From: Gavia stellata
Lineage: Eukaryota; Chordata; Aves; Gaviiformes; Gaviidae
Length of the DNA: 64,000 nucleotides
Assembly (NCBI RefSeq): GCF_030936135.1
Contig: NC_082600.1
Span: 3,658,001-3,722,000, forward strand
Direction of reading: 5' to 3'
Under the pieces are notes generated by a model, which ran no database searches, was not told the DNA's origin, and saw only the letters and a list, made by a program, of their open reading frames with translations. Each line of letters begins with the position of its first letter. The stretch's first letter is position 1. This document shows, one piece after another, positions 27,401 to 38,698 of this stretch. Made by a program: the position numbers and the translations under genes.

Positions 27401-30400
27401 GAATTTGCCTGATTAAAAAAAACTTGACATTTAGACTAAATGAGGATGAATAAAAGATGAGGGTGTTCAAATACCAGGTCCCCCCCCACCCCGGGATCTT
27501 CTCGGTAAGGGAACAGTGACGACAGCCCCGGGGACAGACAGAGCCTGTCCCTCGGATGGGTGTTGGGGACAGGTTTGGATAGGACCACAGAGCAGCAAGA
27601 AAAGAAAAGAAAAATCACTTCACATCACTCGTGCAAACACGCCAAACGAGAGGGCAGAGGAAAACCACCCGGGCGGGTGCCGGGAGCACCACCGATATGT
27701 AACCCGCTCTGCCTAACGAGCCCCGTAACTTGCGTTTGCCAAGAAGCGCTAACGAAGGGGAGGAAGGAGGAAGGGGGGCTGAGCCCTCGCTGCCGCAGCT
27801 GCGCGCGGGACAGATGGCTCCGGCATCGAGGCCGCAGAGCGATTTTACCATGACCACCACGTCCAAAGAAGCCCGGGGAAGATTAGGCAGCAGGGCAGGA
27901 GGTGGCCATCCTCCAGCCCCCAGCGCCAGCGCCCTGCAGCAGGATTTAAAAATTTAAAATGCAAATCGCCAGCGCAGAGACACCGAGTGAGCGCACGCAC
28001 GGGCTCAGAGGGGTCCCGCAACGCCTTCTGAGCGGCAGCACCCAACTCCGCAGACGTAGCCCAAGCTGGCAGAGGTGGGATATTTTTCTTCAGGAAAACC
28101 TCTGGCCCATCCTAACACCAGATAACCAGGAAAACCAGTATCTGTTTGTGGTGCACGTTTGACCTTGGATGCTGCATGTCTGTACACAAAGAGTGCTTGA
28201 AGAATTAGAGAAATGCAACTGTTAAAATTAGAGCTGTGCTCAAGTACAAGCCAGGCAAGGCAGCCTGTGGGACAGCAAAGCCACAAACGCTACAATAGCT
28301 CACGTCTAAAGAAAATAATCCTTCGCTACTACTCCCCAGCAATGTCCTCGCTCTATATTTCCATCCAATTTAAAAGCCAGTGTGCACGCGGGGGGGGTGC
28401 GCATCACCGGGAGATACGGTGCAGGCAGTGGCCGCGTCACGAAGCACCCCACACGTGGGTGCTCGGTATCCGCACACCTCCAGCACCCGCGTGCTGGGAT
28501 GGGGGGGTCACGCTCCTGCCTGGAAAGCCCACGGCAGGGGGGCTGCGGGCTCCCCACAAGTGCAAGGGGTACTTCCAGGGATGCGACAGCCCTCGTGGGC
28601 AGGCACGAGTCTGCATCAGTAGCCTTTGGTTTTTGCTTAGAGAATATTTTCAGCAAAAAGATGGGCCTGGAGAGCCCCGGGGAGGGGAGCACTAAGTGCA
28701 GCAGCATTGCATAAAGCACTCTCCGCTTCTGTAAAACAGCCTGAGACACTCAAGCCAACCCAAAAACTTTACAAATGCAAGACAGAAAGTATACAGCAGC
28801 AAAACAGTGTCGGGGTATTTAAAGTTTAATGCTCTTTTCAACGTGCTCGACTGAATTTGGGGTATTTTGAAAGCACCAATTCATGCATCTGCCCACGGTG
28901 GCTTCAAACAGCGACGCGAGGGCTGATCCAAACCAGCCTGAACCCAGCGGGGTTCGGGAGGCAACGGCCGGGCATGCGTTCCTGCCCGCCCGGAGGCGTG
29001 GATCAGGATCAGGACACGTGCGGCTGCAAACCCCGCAGCGAGACCAGGGCTCTGCACAGTGCCAGGGGCGTGTTAAATCCCTGGTGAGGAGAATTTTCCC
29101 GGAACAAGCGAATCGGAGGCAAACAACACTAATATGCCATACAGACATAGCAAGCCAAGCCCAGCTTCCCCACGGTAATCAGGGAGCAACCAAGCTGCTG
29201 GCTGCTGAGCAACCCCAGCACCTTTGAGAAATCTTGACGCCTGCTTTAAAGCACGTTTCCTGCGAAGCCGTGACTTATTAGCACTAGAGAGAGAGCGTGC
29301 ATGTGCCAAGCTACCTGCTGCTTCTCGCTATTTGGCCCCGCAATGCAAAGTGGCAGTCTGCAACCCCAGTCGCTCTGGCAAACCAGCGTCGGTGGCTCCT
29401 TCCACTTCCCTCTCCTTCATTTTTGAGCAGAGTCCTTTTCCCAAAGCCCTGACCCTGCTTACAAACTCCTTCCAGCAGCGGCGGCCAGAAGGTTGCAGAG
29501 GGAAGTGTCTTGTGGGGGAAGATATAGGAACAGGGCAACCTTGCAACCAAGCCTCCTGCCCGGCATGCAAAAAGCCACGGCGCATTAAGGGAAGCGGCGT
29601 CGCAGCGGGCTCAGAGGGAGTATATTTGCAAGAGGTCACCAGCCAAAGCATCGAAGGGAGCTGACGAGTGAAAGCCCACGCCGCGGTGTCCTTGCTGCAG
29701 GCTTGCTAATGCAATAGCGCAGGGGCAGGCTGAAACCTGAACTCCCCGTCCCTGCTTGAGGACGGCCGCAAAGGACAGTCCTTGGGCAGGCTCCGGAGGT
29801 GCCCGACTTACCCCCATCCCTGCAAATCATATAACCGCAGTCACCATTGCGGCCCAGGAGCGCTGTCGCCGAGGTGGCTAATTAAACAGACTCAGAGGTG
29901 AGACAAGAGGGGCACGTCTGCACGCATCCTCTCGGTCCCGCAGTCAAGTGCAAGGGGCCCGAGGAAACAGCCTTCCCGAGGAATCCCAGGAATCGCCGCG
30001 AGCATCGCCTCCGCACGTAATCGCGTGAGGAAAGCGGCTCTGGGATGGTTTGGCTCTGCTGCGAGCCAGGGCAGGATTTACACACCCCCGCCGCACCCCA
30101 GAGATAGCGTGTACCCGTTAATCCCCAAAGCATCGCACAGAGCGGGGCGGGGGACGCAGCGCGTGCAGCCCCTCGCCGGGATGCCGGCTCAGCTCCCGGT
30201 CCAACCCAGCAGCCCCATCGCAGCACATTCATCCCTAAAGCAGAGCCCCCAGTACAAAAGCAAAGCACGTGGCCCCGCCGAGTCGCCCCTCGGCAGACAA
30301 AACGCTCCCCCCCCCGCCCCGGTGCCCTCCCATAAAACCCAGCCCTTGGAAGTGCAGGCGAACAAAGGCTGCTCCCACCGCCGAGAGGGACCATCTGCGG

Positions 30401-32467
30401 CAAGGAGCCGGCGGGGCAGGTGCAAGAAGCCTGCGCTTGGGGAGCAACATGTTTGGTGCTATTCTCCCGACGAGCTCCCTAGGAAACCCGGAGGATTCGA
30501 TAGCTATTAAATCAGGCTCGCGCTTAGACATGGGCCATTGCTGCTGCTAACGAGCACAAATGCCGGGGAGACGGGAGGAAATGCGGGAGACGAAGATTAT
30601 TCTGACGTTCGAGTCGCAGGTTGTAAGTGAGAACCGTCCCCAAAGACAAAGAGAGGGGAATGAAATAAAAATGCTCCTTGGGATGCCTCGTGCCCTGGGA
30701 CAGCTTGCAGGGACAGAGCTCCCGGCTGGGATGGGGCGAGCGTGACCCAGCGCTCGGGATGCTTTAGCAGGGGCTTTTTGGTGCCGGCGGGCTGAGCGTT
30801 TACTGCATTTAACTTTGCTTTTCACCCACTCTGGGCAGGCCACGGGGATGAGCGCTGTTGCTTTAGCCCTGACCAGCTGCAACAACCACATCTTTAGCAC
30901 TGCTCTGCCTTTCCCTCTATCCCACCATCCTGCGAGTGGCAAAGCTGGATAACGGCATCTGAGCGGCAGAAGCTCAAGACGGCCAAGCAGCACGGAAAGT
31001 CTCCGGTGCTCAAGCAAATGCCACGCTGCAACTCCAAAGGTCAGAAACCTCCGTCTGGATCCATCCGTGCTCCAGCACGGCTCGCTGTCAGCAGAAGAGC
31101 TACAGCCCCAGGGCAGGCGAGGAAGAGGAGGCTTCGTTCGTTAAAGGAATTATTTTGTTTTGTGAAAGCTGTGGTTTGATAGGAAATTGGAGCCGGGAGG
31201 GTTGCTTAGCTCATGTCTATCAAGAGCCCTGGCTGCCCTGCTCTGCGTTTTCCGATTTTAATGAGCATTGATGGGATTTCAGGGTGATTTTGAGGGAAGC
31301 ATCCAACGCGCTCCAAGCACAGCGTGCTGGGAAGGAGGTAACGCAGGAGCACAAGGACATCCACGCTGAACATGAAGGTCCCCAAGGGCGAGCAGCTTGT
31401 GCTCAACACCCTGGCATTTAACTCTATAAAGGTACAACCACAACTGAAAAAATCGCTTTGGAAAGCATGGTGTGCTCACCGACCACAGCTCCCGTCTGCG
31501 GGCCAGTGGGATGCTCCAGCCCCACAGAAGGAAGGAGTCATTTGTCCCCAAAAACCTGTCCCAGGTGGGTCTGCGATAACCGCAGCACCCAGTAACGTGG
31601 ACAAAGGCGGCTCAGCCAGCGACTGCCAGAGTTGGACAATATTCTCTACTTCAGAGAAACGTGCATGACTGCACGTGGCCCTACCAGTGCAACTACAGCT
31701 TAAGTCAACGTAAATCACAGGCTCAAGCCCTGGCTTTAGCTCCCCATCGCATCCCAAGCGCCGCAGAGTTTGTGCAAGCACCCGGTGAGCTGGTTCAGGG
31801 AGATGACCCAGGCCAGAAGCAGCACTAACCGGTGCTGGGGGGCACCTGCGCCGCATGCGCCAGCGCACGCTCGGCCGAGCACCGGTGCCAGGGCAGCAGG
31901 GACTCGGCACTCAGCCCGGCCCCGGACACTGGGAAAACACACCCTGCATCGGTGCAATGCCAGCACAGAAGCCTAAGCGTAAAGTGGTGGTTTCTGAGAG
32001 TTTCAGACTGCCTCCAGTCAGGAAAGACACACCAGCGAGCAGTTTCCTTCCCCGTTATCACTAATGCCCCTCTCGGAAGCTGCCCTGTGCCCACCGTGCT
32101 CAAGAGAACAACAGACACTGCAAGTCCCGCAGCCCCAGAGCCTCAGGGATGTTGGATATCCACAAATGACAGACATTCAGCCTCTTTCCATCACCCTCCC
32201 ATGCGTGCAGGACCAGCTGCCTGGTGCTGCCTTGCTCCCAAGCCCTGGACCCCCTCATTCCCCCCCGTATCGCCCCAGCCTTACCCTGCCTAGGAGGTTG
32301 CCTTGGAGGAGGGTCTGCTGCAGCGCCGGGGCCACCTCCTCCAGGTGCAGCATGTGGCAGAGGTCGGTGAGCTCCTCCTGCCCCAGGGAACCCGTGCCCG
32401 TGCTGTCGAAGCTGTCGAAGAGCTCCTTGAGGCGAGCTTCATACTGGTCCTGCTCAGCTTCATCCAT
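1..32467 (-). CDS. NIN: Ninein, N-terminal 776 residues (gene continues past the left edge)
   Basis: Ninein is a large coiled-coil protein of the centrosome. It sits on subdistal appendages of the mother centriole and anchors microtubule minus ends, and its N-terminal part is linked to gamma-tubulin recruitment. Fifteen coding exons on the minus strand join with matching phases into one 776-residue frame without a stop. Residues 1-350 carry EF-hand-like segments: loops at about 21-32 and 330-341, a degenerate loop near 232-243, and a further remnant near 194-208. From about residue 374 the protein is almost continuous heptad-rich coiled coil. The match to human NIN is close throughout, for example QPKY-GGKRYGRRSLPEFQES and ERRNEYNLRKLDEEYKERIA. 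The paralogue NINL fits less well, and the ABHD12B/PYGL neighbours also indicate NIN. The start is the ATG at 32467, the first in frame with the conserved protein. Odd points are the out-of-frame ATG 5 nt upstream and a proline in the proposed GTP-binding motif. The C-terminal exons are not in the window. Confidence 0.96.
1383..1504 (-). CDS. NIN: NIN coding exon 14 (G597-T637)
   Basis: The exon encodes GLGSEDCNPLNMSIEAEMAI and then EQMKEQHHRDLHHLKQELEDT, matching human GLGSEECNPLNMSIEAE. The acceptor is ttttcaaag and the donor gtaagc. Confidence 0.94.
1828..1981 (-). CDS. NIN: NIN coding exon 13 (E546-Q596, G597 split)
   Basis: The exon reads ELQDQIDELHSELEEYRAQG followed by a more variable serine-rich segment (KNSLSEEF, NSGIEPDQ). 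Human ninein has the same layout. The acceptor is tcctcttag and the donor gtaaag. Confidence 0.94.
2291..2417 (+). mobile_element. CR1 LINE 3'-end fragment
   Basis: Reads ctggaggtgttcaaggaaca, later ggactcgatgatcttacag, gtcttttccaacctcaa and cgattctgtgatt. This is the familiar 3' terminus of avian CR1 retroposons, which ends in ATTCTRTGATT-type repeats. It is 5'-truncated, about 127 bp, diverged, and opposite to NIN transcription. It is the main sequence clue that the host is a bird. Subfamily was judged from memory, not by alignment. Confidence 0.8.
3288..3377 (-). CDS. NIN: NIN coding exon 12 (F516-R545)
   Basis: Thirty codons reading FGDLDPSSAEFFLQEERLAQ and then MRSEYERQCR, the conserved break and restart of the coiled coil. 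The acceptor is cctttcag and the donor gtaagtg. Confidence 0.95.
4183..4293 (-). CDS. NIN: NIN coding exon 11 (E479-K515)
   Basis: The exon encodes ENSRLESELLETGEKLAEYE and then KLQRNLENVLAEK, a continuation of the coiled coil. It is bounded by tggtccag and gtaaat, phase 0 on both sides. Confidence 0.95.
5087..5261 (-). CDS. NIN: NIN coding exon 10 (R420-K478)
   Basis: Fifty-eight full codons of charged heptads, starting KLDEEYKERIAALKNELRRE and ending YIRDRLALSLK. This is a typical long parallel coiled coil. The acceptor is cttcgtag and the donor gtaacg. Confidence 0.95.
5436..5576 (-). CDS. NIN: NIN coding exon 9 (E374-L419, start of coiled coil)
   Basis: The exon reads ERVDQVAREKEKLRSDLEKA and then LMASEVDDHHAAIERRNEYN, nearly identical to human. 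The acceptor is taccctag and the donor gtatgg. The intron to the next exon is only 174 bp. Confidence 0.95.
7019..7155 (-). CDS. NIN: NIN coding exon 8 (A328-L372, L373 split)
   Basis: This exon contains the best-formed EF-hand loop of the protein, D330-F-S-L-D-G-K-V-N-L-T-E341, with acidic or polar residues at positions 1, 3, 5, 9 and 12. The helices NLTELTLALENELL and ASFKTEIRHL follow, at the junction to the coiled coil. Confidence 0.94.
8455..8622 (-). CDS. NIN: NIN coding exon 7 (S272-K327)
   Basis: The exon encodes SFDESGRRTTTPSAMPSTVG followed by a helical segment with LDDGMGYGCVEGVLDCW and IENSQEILK, which align with human ninein. The acceptor is cccggcag and the donor gtaacc, phase 0 on both sides. 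Confidence 0.95.
9515..9661 (-). CDS. NIN: NIN coding exon 6 (V223-Q271)
   Basis: Forty-nine codons lie between a cgcttgcag acceptor and a gtgaga donor. The exon contains the degenerate EF loop E232-Q-D-G-T-M-S-V-E and the segment G245-L-F-K-N-G-K-P252. In human ninein this segment ends in Ser and has been annotated as a possible GTP-binding P-loop. Here the required Ser/Thr is Pro. The downstream TPSASTPYRQLKRHLSMQ is conserved. Confidence 0.95.
10809..10999 (-). CDS. NIN: NIN coding exon 5 (G159-E222)
   Basis: This exon encodes GQLRFWNPDDLNAS and then an EF-hand-like pair region with the loop GITRDGHLNRKKL around residues 194-206. The acceptor is gtttccag and the donor gtgagtgg. Divergence from human is concentrated in the short S/P-rich linker and in the last residues, RTAAGE. 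Confidence 0.95.
12659..12698 (-). CDS. NIN: NIN coding exon 4, 40-nt microexon-like (H146-E158, G159 split)
   Basis: This short exon lies between a ctccccag acceptor and a gtaagag donor. It encodes HWKTRDSEEYEAE, against HWKTQRSEEYEAE as recalled for human. The phase-1 end joins exactly to the next exon. It is supported only by protein similarity and splice sites. Confidence 0.92.
14840..15200. promoter_or_regulatory. Small CpG-dense patch inside NIN intron 4
   Basis: GC-rich stretch with many CpG dinucleotides (for example gctgcgtcgggcgagg and ggcgggcgcgggg), unlike its flanks. It could be an orphan CpG island or alternative promoter. No donor site or open frame ties it to NIN. Confidence 0.3.
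17333..17353. repeat. (ATT)n microsatellite
   Basis: About seven ATT units preceded by a T run, in NIN intron 4. Confidence 0.85.
18442..18611 (-). CDS. NIN: NIN coding exon 3 (D89-E145)
   Basis: The exon runs from a ttcacag acceptor to a gtgagc donor. It encodes the basic patch KGGKRYGRRSLPEFQES followed by an acidic stretch with EVTVIEPL, a conserved ninein linker of unknown fold. It begins with 2 nt finishing codon 89 and ends in phase 0. Confidence 0.95.
18612..25989 (-). other. NIN intron 3 (7.4 kb)
   Basis: The intron contains a short T/G-rich tandem repeat near 20.25 kb (listed separately) and a C homopolymer near 22.74 kb. I see no exon or transposon fragment. Confidence 0.6.
20252..20298. 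repeat. 14-bp TTTGGG(T)n G tandem repeat
   Basis: About 3.3 copies of a unit of the form tttgggtttttttg in NIN intron 3. A low-complexity tract with no evident function. Confidence 0.8.
25990..26071 (-). CDS. NIN: NIN coding exon 2 (V62-P88, D89 split)
   Basis: The acceptor ttttttccacag and donor gtaaat enclose 82 nt reading VHFDQFKEALILILSRTLS then NEEHFQEP, almost identical to human ninein. It completes the second helix of the N-terminal EF-hand-like unit. It is flanked by introns of 6.2 and 7.4 kb. Confidence 0.95.
26072..32284 (-). other. NIN intron 2 (6.2 kb)
   Basis: Unique sequence with short A and C runs. I recognise no exon, RNA gene or mobile element in it. Confidence 0.6.
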
Positions 32468-32488
32468 CCCATAGCCTGCCACGCTCAC
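32285..32488 (-). CDS. NIN: NIN coding exon 1 (start codon, M1-R61)
   Basis: The acceptor ctctctccgcag leads into 21 nt of 5'UTR, then ATG at 32467 and 61 codons ending in phase 0 at a gtaag donor. It encodes the first EF-hand-like helix-loop-helix: loop D21-S-T-G-T-G-S-L-G-Q-E-E32. Another ATG lies 5 nt upstream (32472) in a different frame, and both have G at -3 and +4. The bases between the acceptor and the ATG are open in frame, but no ATG is seen in the predicted exon upstream. Confidence 0.94.
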
Positions 32489-35400
32489 CTGCGGAGAGAG
32501 ATGGGGCTGGTGAGCATTGACGGCAGCGTGGCACGCGAAGATGAAAACCCCCAGGTCCGGTACAGGGGCAGCCCACGAAGCCGTTTGCCGCAGTTTTGGT
32601 TCGCATTATGCGAGCCCGGTGCTCTGCCACCCCTCCAGCCTCCCGCATCTCGCTGGGTGAAGCCAGAAGTCGCACAGCAGAAAGACCAAGGGAAAAAAAA
32701 GCCTGCAGAGCCAAACTCTCGAGGTGGGGACAGCCTGGGTGGCTGGGTTGCACGTCCCTACCTCCTACCTCGTGCTGGCTCCACGAGCAGCTCATTTAGC
32801 TCAGCTGGAGCAGCTGAGGTGCTGCAGGGGAAAATTGTTCCCTTGAGCTCCGCTGGCTCCCGGGTGTTGCAGGTGATGCTTTGCCCACCTTAGCGAGAAG
32901 ATAAACAACGATCCCGGCAGCAACAGCTCACCAGCAGCAGGGAGCAAAGCGTGTGGCTCTGCCTGGGGAGGGGAGGGCAGGAGATCCCAACCGCTGCCTC
33001 TCCCCCCACCCCGAACACTTCAGGCCAGCCAGCCACCCCGTACACCCCCCTCCACGAACACAAAACACAACCCTGCGCCAAATATGCTCCTTTTTATGCT
33101 GGCCCGGTTGCAGGGAGCCCCAAGGCACCATCAGCCCCATTGATGCCAGCGTGCAGCATCTCTGCTTTCCTCCACAAGCCCGGCACAAAGCCACGCGGTG
33201 CCCTGCGCCTGGGGAGGACGCGTCCCCGCTGCGTCACTGCCCAGTCCCATGGCACTGCTCTCCGTTAGGTACTTCAGGTCAAACCCTGCCTGAAGGCAGA
33301 GAAGTGTTTGACAGGGGACACTGCTAGGGTGGCAGCAAACACAGCCCCGGAGCAGAGCTGACCCCAGCATGGAGGCAGCTGAAACGTATCTGGTCTCCTG
33401 CATCAGCAAACAAAGCCCGGGTGCTTTCCCCACCACTCTCCCCAGGGCCTCGTCCTCCCCTCCAAGTCAACAATTTTTCATCTCTGTCATCCCATCGCTA
33501 TCCAGAGCATCGCAGCCCAGGAGTTGTTTTGGCAGAGGAACAGGGAAGGAAATTTCTGTCCTAAATGAAGGGTTCGGCTGGCATCCGTTTACCCAGCCTG
33601 GCCGCGGGGCTCCCCGCCGGCTCGGGGCGGCAGCAGCATAACCCAGTGCCACAACACAGCCTTGGTGTGCTCAGCCACTGCGGGGGACATGCCACCGCCC
33701 CGGGGGGCACGAGAGACTCCACAGCCGTCATCGCCGTGGTGGCATCGGGCATTGCAGGGAGCCGGCACCCCAAGGACGCAACCCCAGGATGCTCGGCCAG
33801 CCTCAGACCGTCACCCAGCACCAGCCAGGTCTCCGTGTGAATTTTGTTTTGCCCACGCTGCTGCAGGTTGTCTCAGCCAGATTTCCCAAAGGTGGGATCC
33901 CATCCGAACCCCTTGGCTGTCCAGCCCTGCTACGGAACAGCCACCTCCCCTCCTTCCTCTTGGCATCGCAGGGTTCCTGCAGCCTGCGGCCGCCTGTGTC
34001 ACCGGCAGCACTCGTGGACATCCCAGAACAAGCGGAGCTGCCCTGACTGCAAGGTGCAGCCCCATTTCATCCCCCTGCCCACCACTGCAGCCGCGAGGAT
34101 CTTCCAGAACATCATGAGCCACCACATCAGCTCACACAAGGGCCCCGTGACAGAGGGGCAATCCGAAAAGCCTGTCCCACCAATGCAGCTGGATAACTGG
34201 GAAAGTTCCGGGACGGACACCGCAGCAGCCGCGTCCTCGATTTCGCTGGCCAGAGGAGCGGATGCCAACGCGGAGCGGCACCGGGCTCCCACGCCTGCTG
34301 AGGGATGCGGGGCTGGTGCCAAGCGGCACGCAGGGTCCACGGGACAGAAATAGCCCAGCCTGGCTGTCCTTCCTCCCGCGCTGACACGGGCAAGGACAGC
34401 AGCATCGCCAGACCTCTCGAGAGAGCAGACACAATCCCTCCCCATCCCCACATCGCTCTACCTGAGCCTCACACCCTTGGTGTCCCCTGTTTTTCCTCCC
34501 CCAGATGCCTCTTGAGCTGTTTTGGCAAAGCACCCAAGCGCCGCGGGGAGGAGCGAGGGTGCAGATGCGTTTGCATTCAACCCAGGGCGCAAAGGAGGAG
34601 CCAGCACCCAAAAACTCAGGTGCCTGCAAGCAGAAGGAAGGCAGCAAGCTAGTTTCCCGGTTCTCGCGCCAGCAACCCCATTTCCCACCCGCACCCACGG
34701 GGCTCGATGGCGGCTGCTGCTGGGTACCAGCATCCGGAGAGCCCTGCGCGCCCCGACCGTGCACCCCGGCAGCCCCAAAACTCACAGCCGAGCCTGCAGC
34801 AAAGGTGACTCCGACCCACGGAGCTTCCCAGGCGTTTCTGAGTCTCTTATCTTCAGGGTCAGCCACCTCCTGCCCCCCAGAGACCTCTCCAGCGCCTGAC
34901 CTTAATTCCACACCACCAGAACCAGTTCCCCCAGTTAGACAGTGCAGAGAGCTAAATGCCACCTCCCAGCGCATCCCCGAGCACCCGTGCTGCCGGAGCA
35001 TTGGGGTCACCCGCTCTCGGTACCAGCAGGCAGCCCCAAAAACTGACCCTGGGTGAGTCCGGATGGGCTGAGGGAGGAGGCACTGGGGAGCCCGTAAAAC
35101 CAGCAAGAAAAATACGATCCCCAAAGGAGAGGAGCATCGGGTGCACAGTCCCTGCCTGGGGCTAGACCTGCCCTACAGCCCGGGTGAGTTTTCGGCAAGG
35201 GCACGGCGGCTGCGGCAGCCTCACGTGTCCCCACGGCAAGGGACAGTCGGAGCTCACTGTGCTCCGCACCAGCTCGGTGCAACCCGGCGAGGGGATTTCA
35301 TGCTTTCCAGCCTAAAAAGCATCAGAAAGAAATAAAGAAGGGCAACGCTCTTTGCCTACCTGCAGTCAGTCAACGATGACAAGCTGCCGGCAGCAAGGCG

Positions 35401-38400
35401 ATCCCGCACGCATCCTGCGCAACCTCCATCTTAGGAAGCCGGCTCCGGCACACAGCTGGCTGCGCAAGGTGACCCAAGATGCCTACTGCCGGCTGAATTA
35501 TTCAGCAGCACTTGGAGAAGGGAAAAAAAAAACCCACCAAAAAACCCCGAGTCTCCTACCTGATGAGCTCACGAGGCTGCCTGGCATCACCCAGCAGTCA
35601 CAATAATGAGGTCAGCGGCATCAGAGACCCAGCGTGCGCAGCCACCCTCCGCACCCGCACGCCGGAGCTGCCTTGCGGGGTCGGGGATGGGAGCCTGGCA
35701 GCAGAGAAAGGGCTAAGAGGAGAGGGGGGGAACACAAGAGGCACACAAAGCCCAAATTAAACCCCAGCCTTTCATCTCCGCTCCAGATGGACCAGCAGCT
35801 GAGATGCAGGAGGGCGGCCCGGAGCCGGCGGGATAATAGGGGCGGGTGAGCGGCAGCTGAGCGGGGGGGTCCCCGGTCCCCTGCGAGGAGGAGAGGGGCC
35901 GCTCCCGGTATAGGGCATCACTTGGTTCAGATTTATAGCTGGCCTTCTGTGGCGTGTTAAGTCCCCCAAAATGACCAGCTTGAGCCGACGGCGCAGAAAG
36001 GTGCAGGTTTAGGAGAACTAGTTGGAGCCATAACCACATTATCCTTTATTTCACTTCTCTCTATAAGAATTCCCGGGAAGCAAAAGCGCTCAGGGATGAT
36101 GAGAAAAGGAAGTTTTCACCGGCATTTCTTTCCTTCCTCTAAATCCACCCCCTCCAGAGAGCCAGATAACCTTCACAGCACACAATGTAGAGGCCTGATA
36201 TGACTAAATTCTCAGCTAAATTTAACTCAAACAATATAGGCTTAAATAGTAATTACTGCTTCGCATATTAAGTGCCTGGAATCAATATCAACCTCCCAGC
36301 TTTAGCCTCAAGCTAATGAAGACACAGATTACCTGGTCAATCAATGGCACCATCAAGTAAAAACACAACAATTAGCACAACGCCCGTTTTTTGTGCAAAA
36401 CAGTCTTAATGCAAACAGCACTGTTTGCTGCTGCGCAGTGGCACACCGTGGAGGTTTCAGGGATGCTCTGCCCGGATGCCCCCATGGCTGCACCCTCTCC
36501 AGGGCGCACGGCTATGGGCTACGCTGCCTCCGTCCCGAGCAGCCCTCCGCAGAAGGCAGCTGTGACCTCGAGCAAGTCATCTCCTTCAAGGGACGGCAAG
36601 GAAAACGTTGCTTTCGTTGCCACTCTTGATCGCCTCGACTCAAACGAGGGCCTGGCAATTAGCAGCGTGTAAGCGCCCAGCGGAGCAGCATCACCCAGCC
36701 ACCTCCAAACCATGAGCGCCCGCTCCCCGAGCCGTAACCGTTCCACAGCGCCCACCCTGAGCTGAAGAGCAAGGTCACGCTTAGGCAGGTTAAAAGCAAC
36801 GTGCCCTTCCCTCTGCGCTCATGACAACGTGAACACAGTTGGCAAAAGCCACCAGGACCCCAGGTTTTAACGGGAGGGTTTATGCCGAGATGCCCAGCAC
36901 CCACTAAAACCAGACCCTTGAGCCCGTGCTGGAGAGCCGGAGCTGGGGGTGCCTCACCTAACTCATTATCTCCTTTCCCTAATGAACGGTCTCATCCATC
37001 GCAGCTGCGGCTAAGCTGCCGTGGCTCACTGCGTACACCCCCAAACCTGCCTGCGTCAGGGCGATTTCGAGCTCAGCCCACCCCGCAACACCCCGTCCTC
37101 TCTTGGGGAGCAGCGGCTCCACAAAGGGTCACACCGAGAAACCAAAGGGGGGAAAAAAAACCCCAAAAGGGCAACGAAGCACCCAAATTATCGGTAAATC
37201 ACTTGACAGCACGCCCGGCTCTTCAAGGGTCACCACCAAAGTCAGCTTTACAGCCGGCGGTTCCTCCTCCCCATACACCACGGTCATAATTTTTGCAGCC
37301 CGGCGCTGACTGCTTTGCACCTCAATGCCACCTCTCACCGCGCTCCCCAAAACACGGCCAAACCCTCCGAAGTTGGCAGGGAAAAAAAAAAAAAGGGATT
37401 CTGTTAACCAAGCTCCAACTCCAGATTAGCAAAGGAGCGACGGGCATAGAAAGCGCTATAAATTTATGTAAAGAGCTTCAAAAGAAGCGCAGTGTTTTGA
37501 ATATTCACGCCACCCCGGTATTTGCATTGTAATAGGGCCTTTCAATAAGCAGCCTTCCCCTCAAGAAGGAAAAACAAAGCGCCCATCTGTTTTGATTTTG
37601 CAAACGGGGCTGGAGTCGCACCGCACTAACTCGGGGAGTCCCGGGTGCACTAAAGCCCAAGGTAGAGGCACAAAGCTGATTATTTCTGAAGTAAACAAAG
37701 CGAGCCGGTAATTTATCCAGCGACGCTTCGCGAGCCAGGAAAGAAGGGATTCGGTAATTCCCGCGGAGCTCAGTCCTGCGCCGGCTCCGATAAACGCGGG
37801 CCGTGCTGAATCACGGCGATAACGCGTCCGTCGCGTTGCGGGGACCGTGCGGTGAGCCCCTCGCCGTCACCCCCCGCTTAGGTGAGGGAACGACGGGCAG
37901 GATAAACCCACCCACCCAAAGTGACACCCACTCGTATGGCAAAGCCGTGGGGTGCAGCCGGCTGAGCCTCCCGGGCTGCGGATTTGGGCTTTCCTGGCTG
38001 ACGGTCCCAACGCCATCCTTCCCCGGATGCGCCAGAGGTGACGGGCCCGTGGTTTGCCACCAGACAGCAGATGCCGTCTGCGACCCTGGTGACAGCGAGG
38101 CCTTCGCCGGTGACAAAACAACGGCTGTTATTAATCCCTCCAGCCCCTGCCTGCTGCTTCCTCGCCTCACCCCGGGCAGAGCTGGGCCCCAACCCGCTCC
38201 CACCCCCCGAGTTTTGGGGCGCTCGGAGCATCTCTCCGGGGTCAGGACGGGGATGCACCGCAGGACGGGGTGTCCTTGACAGGAGGGCGAGCAGCACCCG
38301 CTGCAGCTCGCCCCACCGGACCGCTGCCACCAGCGTGAAGGCCACTGCCGGGCACCGCGGGGGTTTTGGCGTGGGGGGCCCCCCGCAGACACCCCTCCGC

Positions 38401-38698
38401 GCCCACCCACGCCTCACAACCCCCACCGCACCCTCTGGGGTGCTGACACCCCGGTCCCAGAGCCCCCTTCCTCCAGCACCCCCCCCATCCCCACGCACCC
38501 ACCTCGACGGCTGCGCCCCTTCCCCGCCGCCCCGCACACGCGGATGGCCGCGCCGGGAAGGGGCGGGCTGCGCCCCGGCACCGCCCGCGGAGGAGGGACC
38601 GGCAGCGGACAGGGCCCCCCCCCCCGCCCCGGTAATCCCCCCGCCGTGCTCGGCGCTGCACCCCCGGCGGCGCGGCCCCGCTCCCCTCCCGGGCTCAC
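32489..38698 (-). other. NIN intron 1 (6.2 kb)
   Basis: This stretch lies between the inferred leader exon and the first coding exon. The right-hand part is GC- and CpG-rich, continuing the promoter island. I see no conserved exon, RNA gene or recognisable transposon. Long stop-free stretches on either strand reflect base composition. Confidence 0.5.

Noticed and set aside
34132-35124. 330-codon minus-strand open frame in NIN intron 1
   Set aside because: GC-driven absence of stops. Residues match no family I know and no splice junctions fit.
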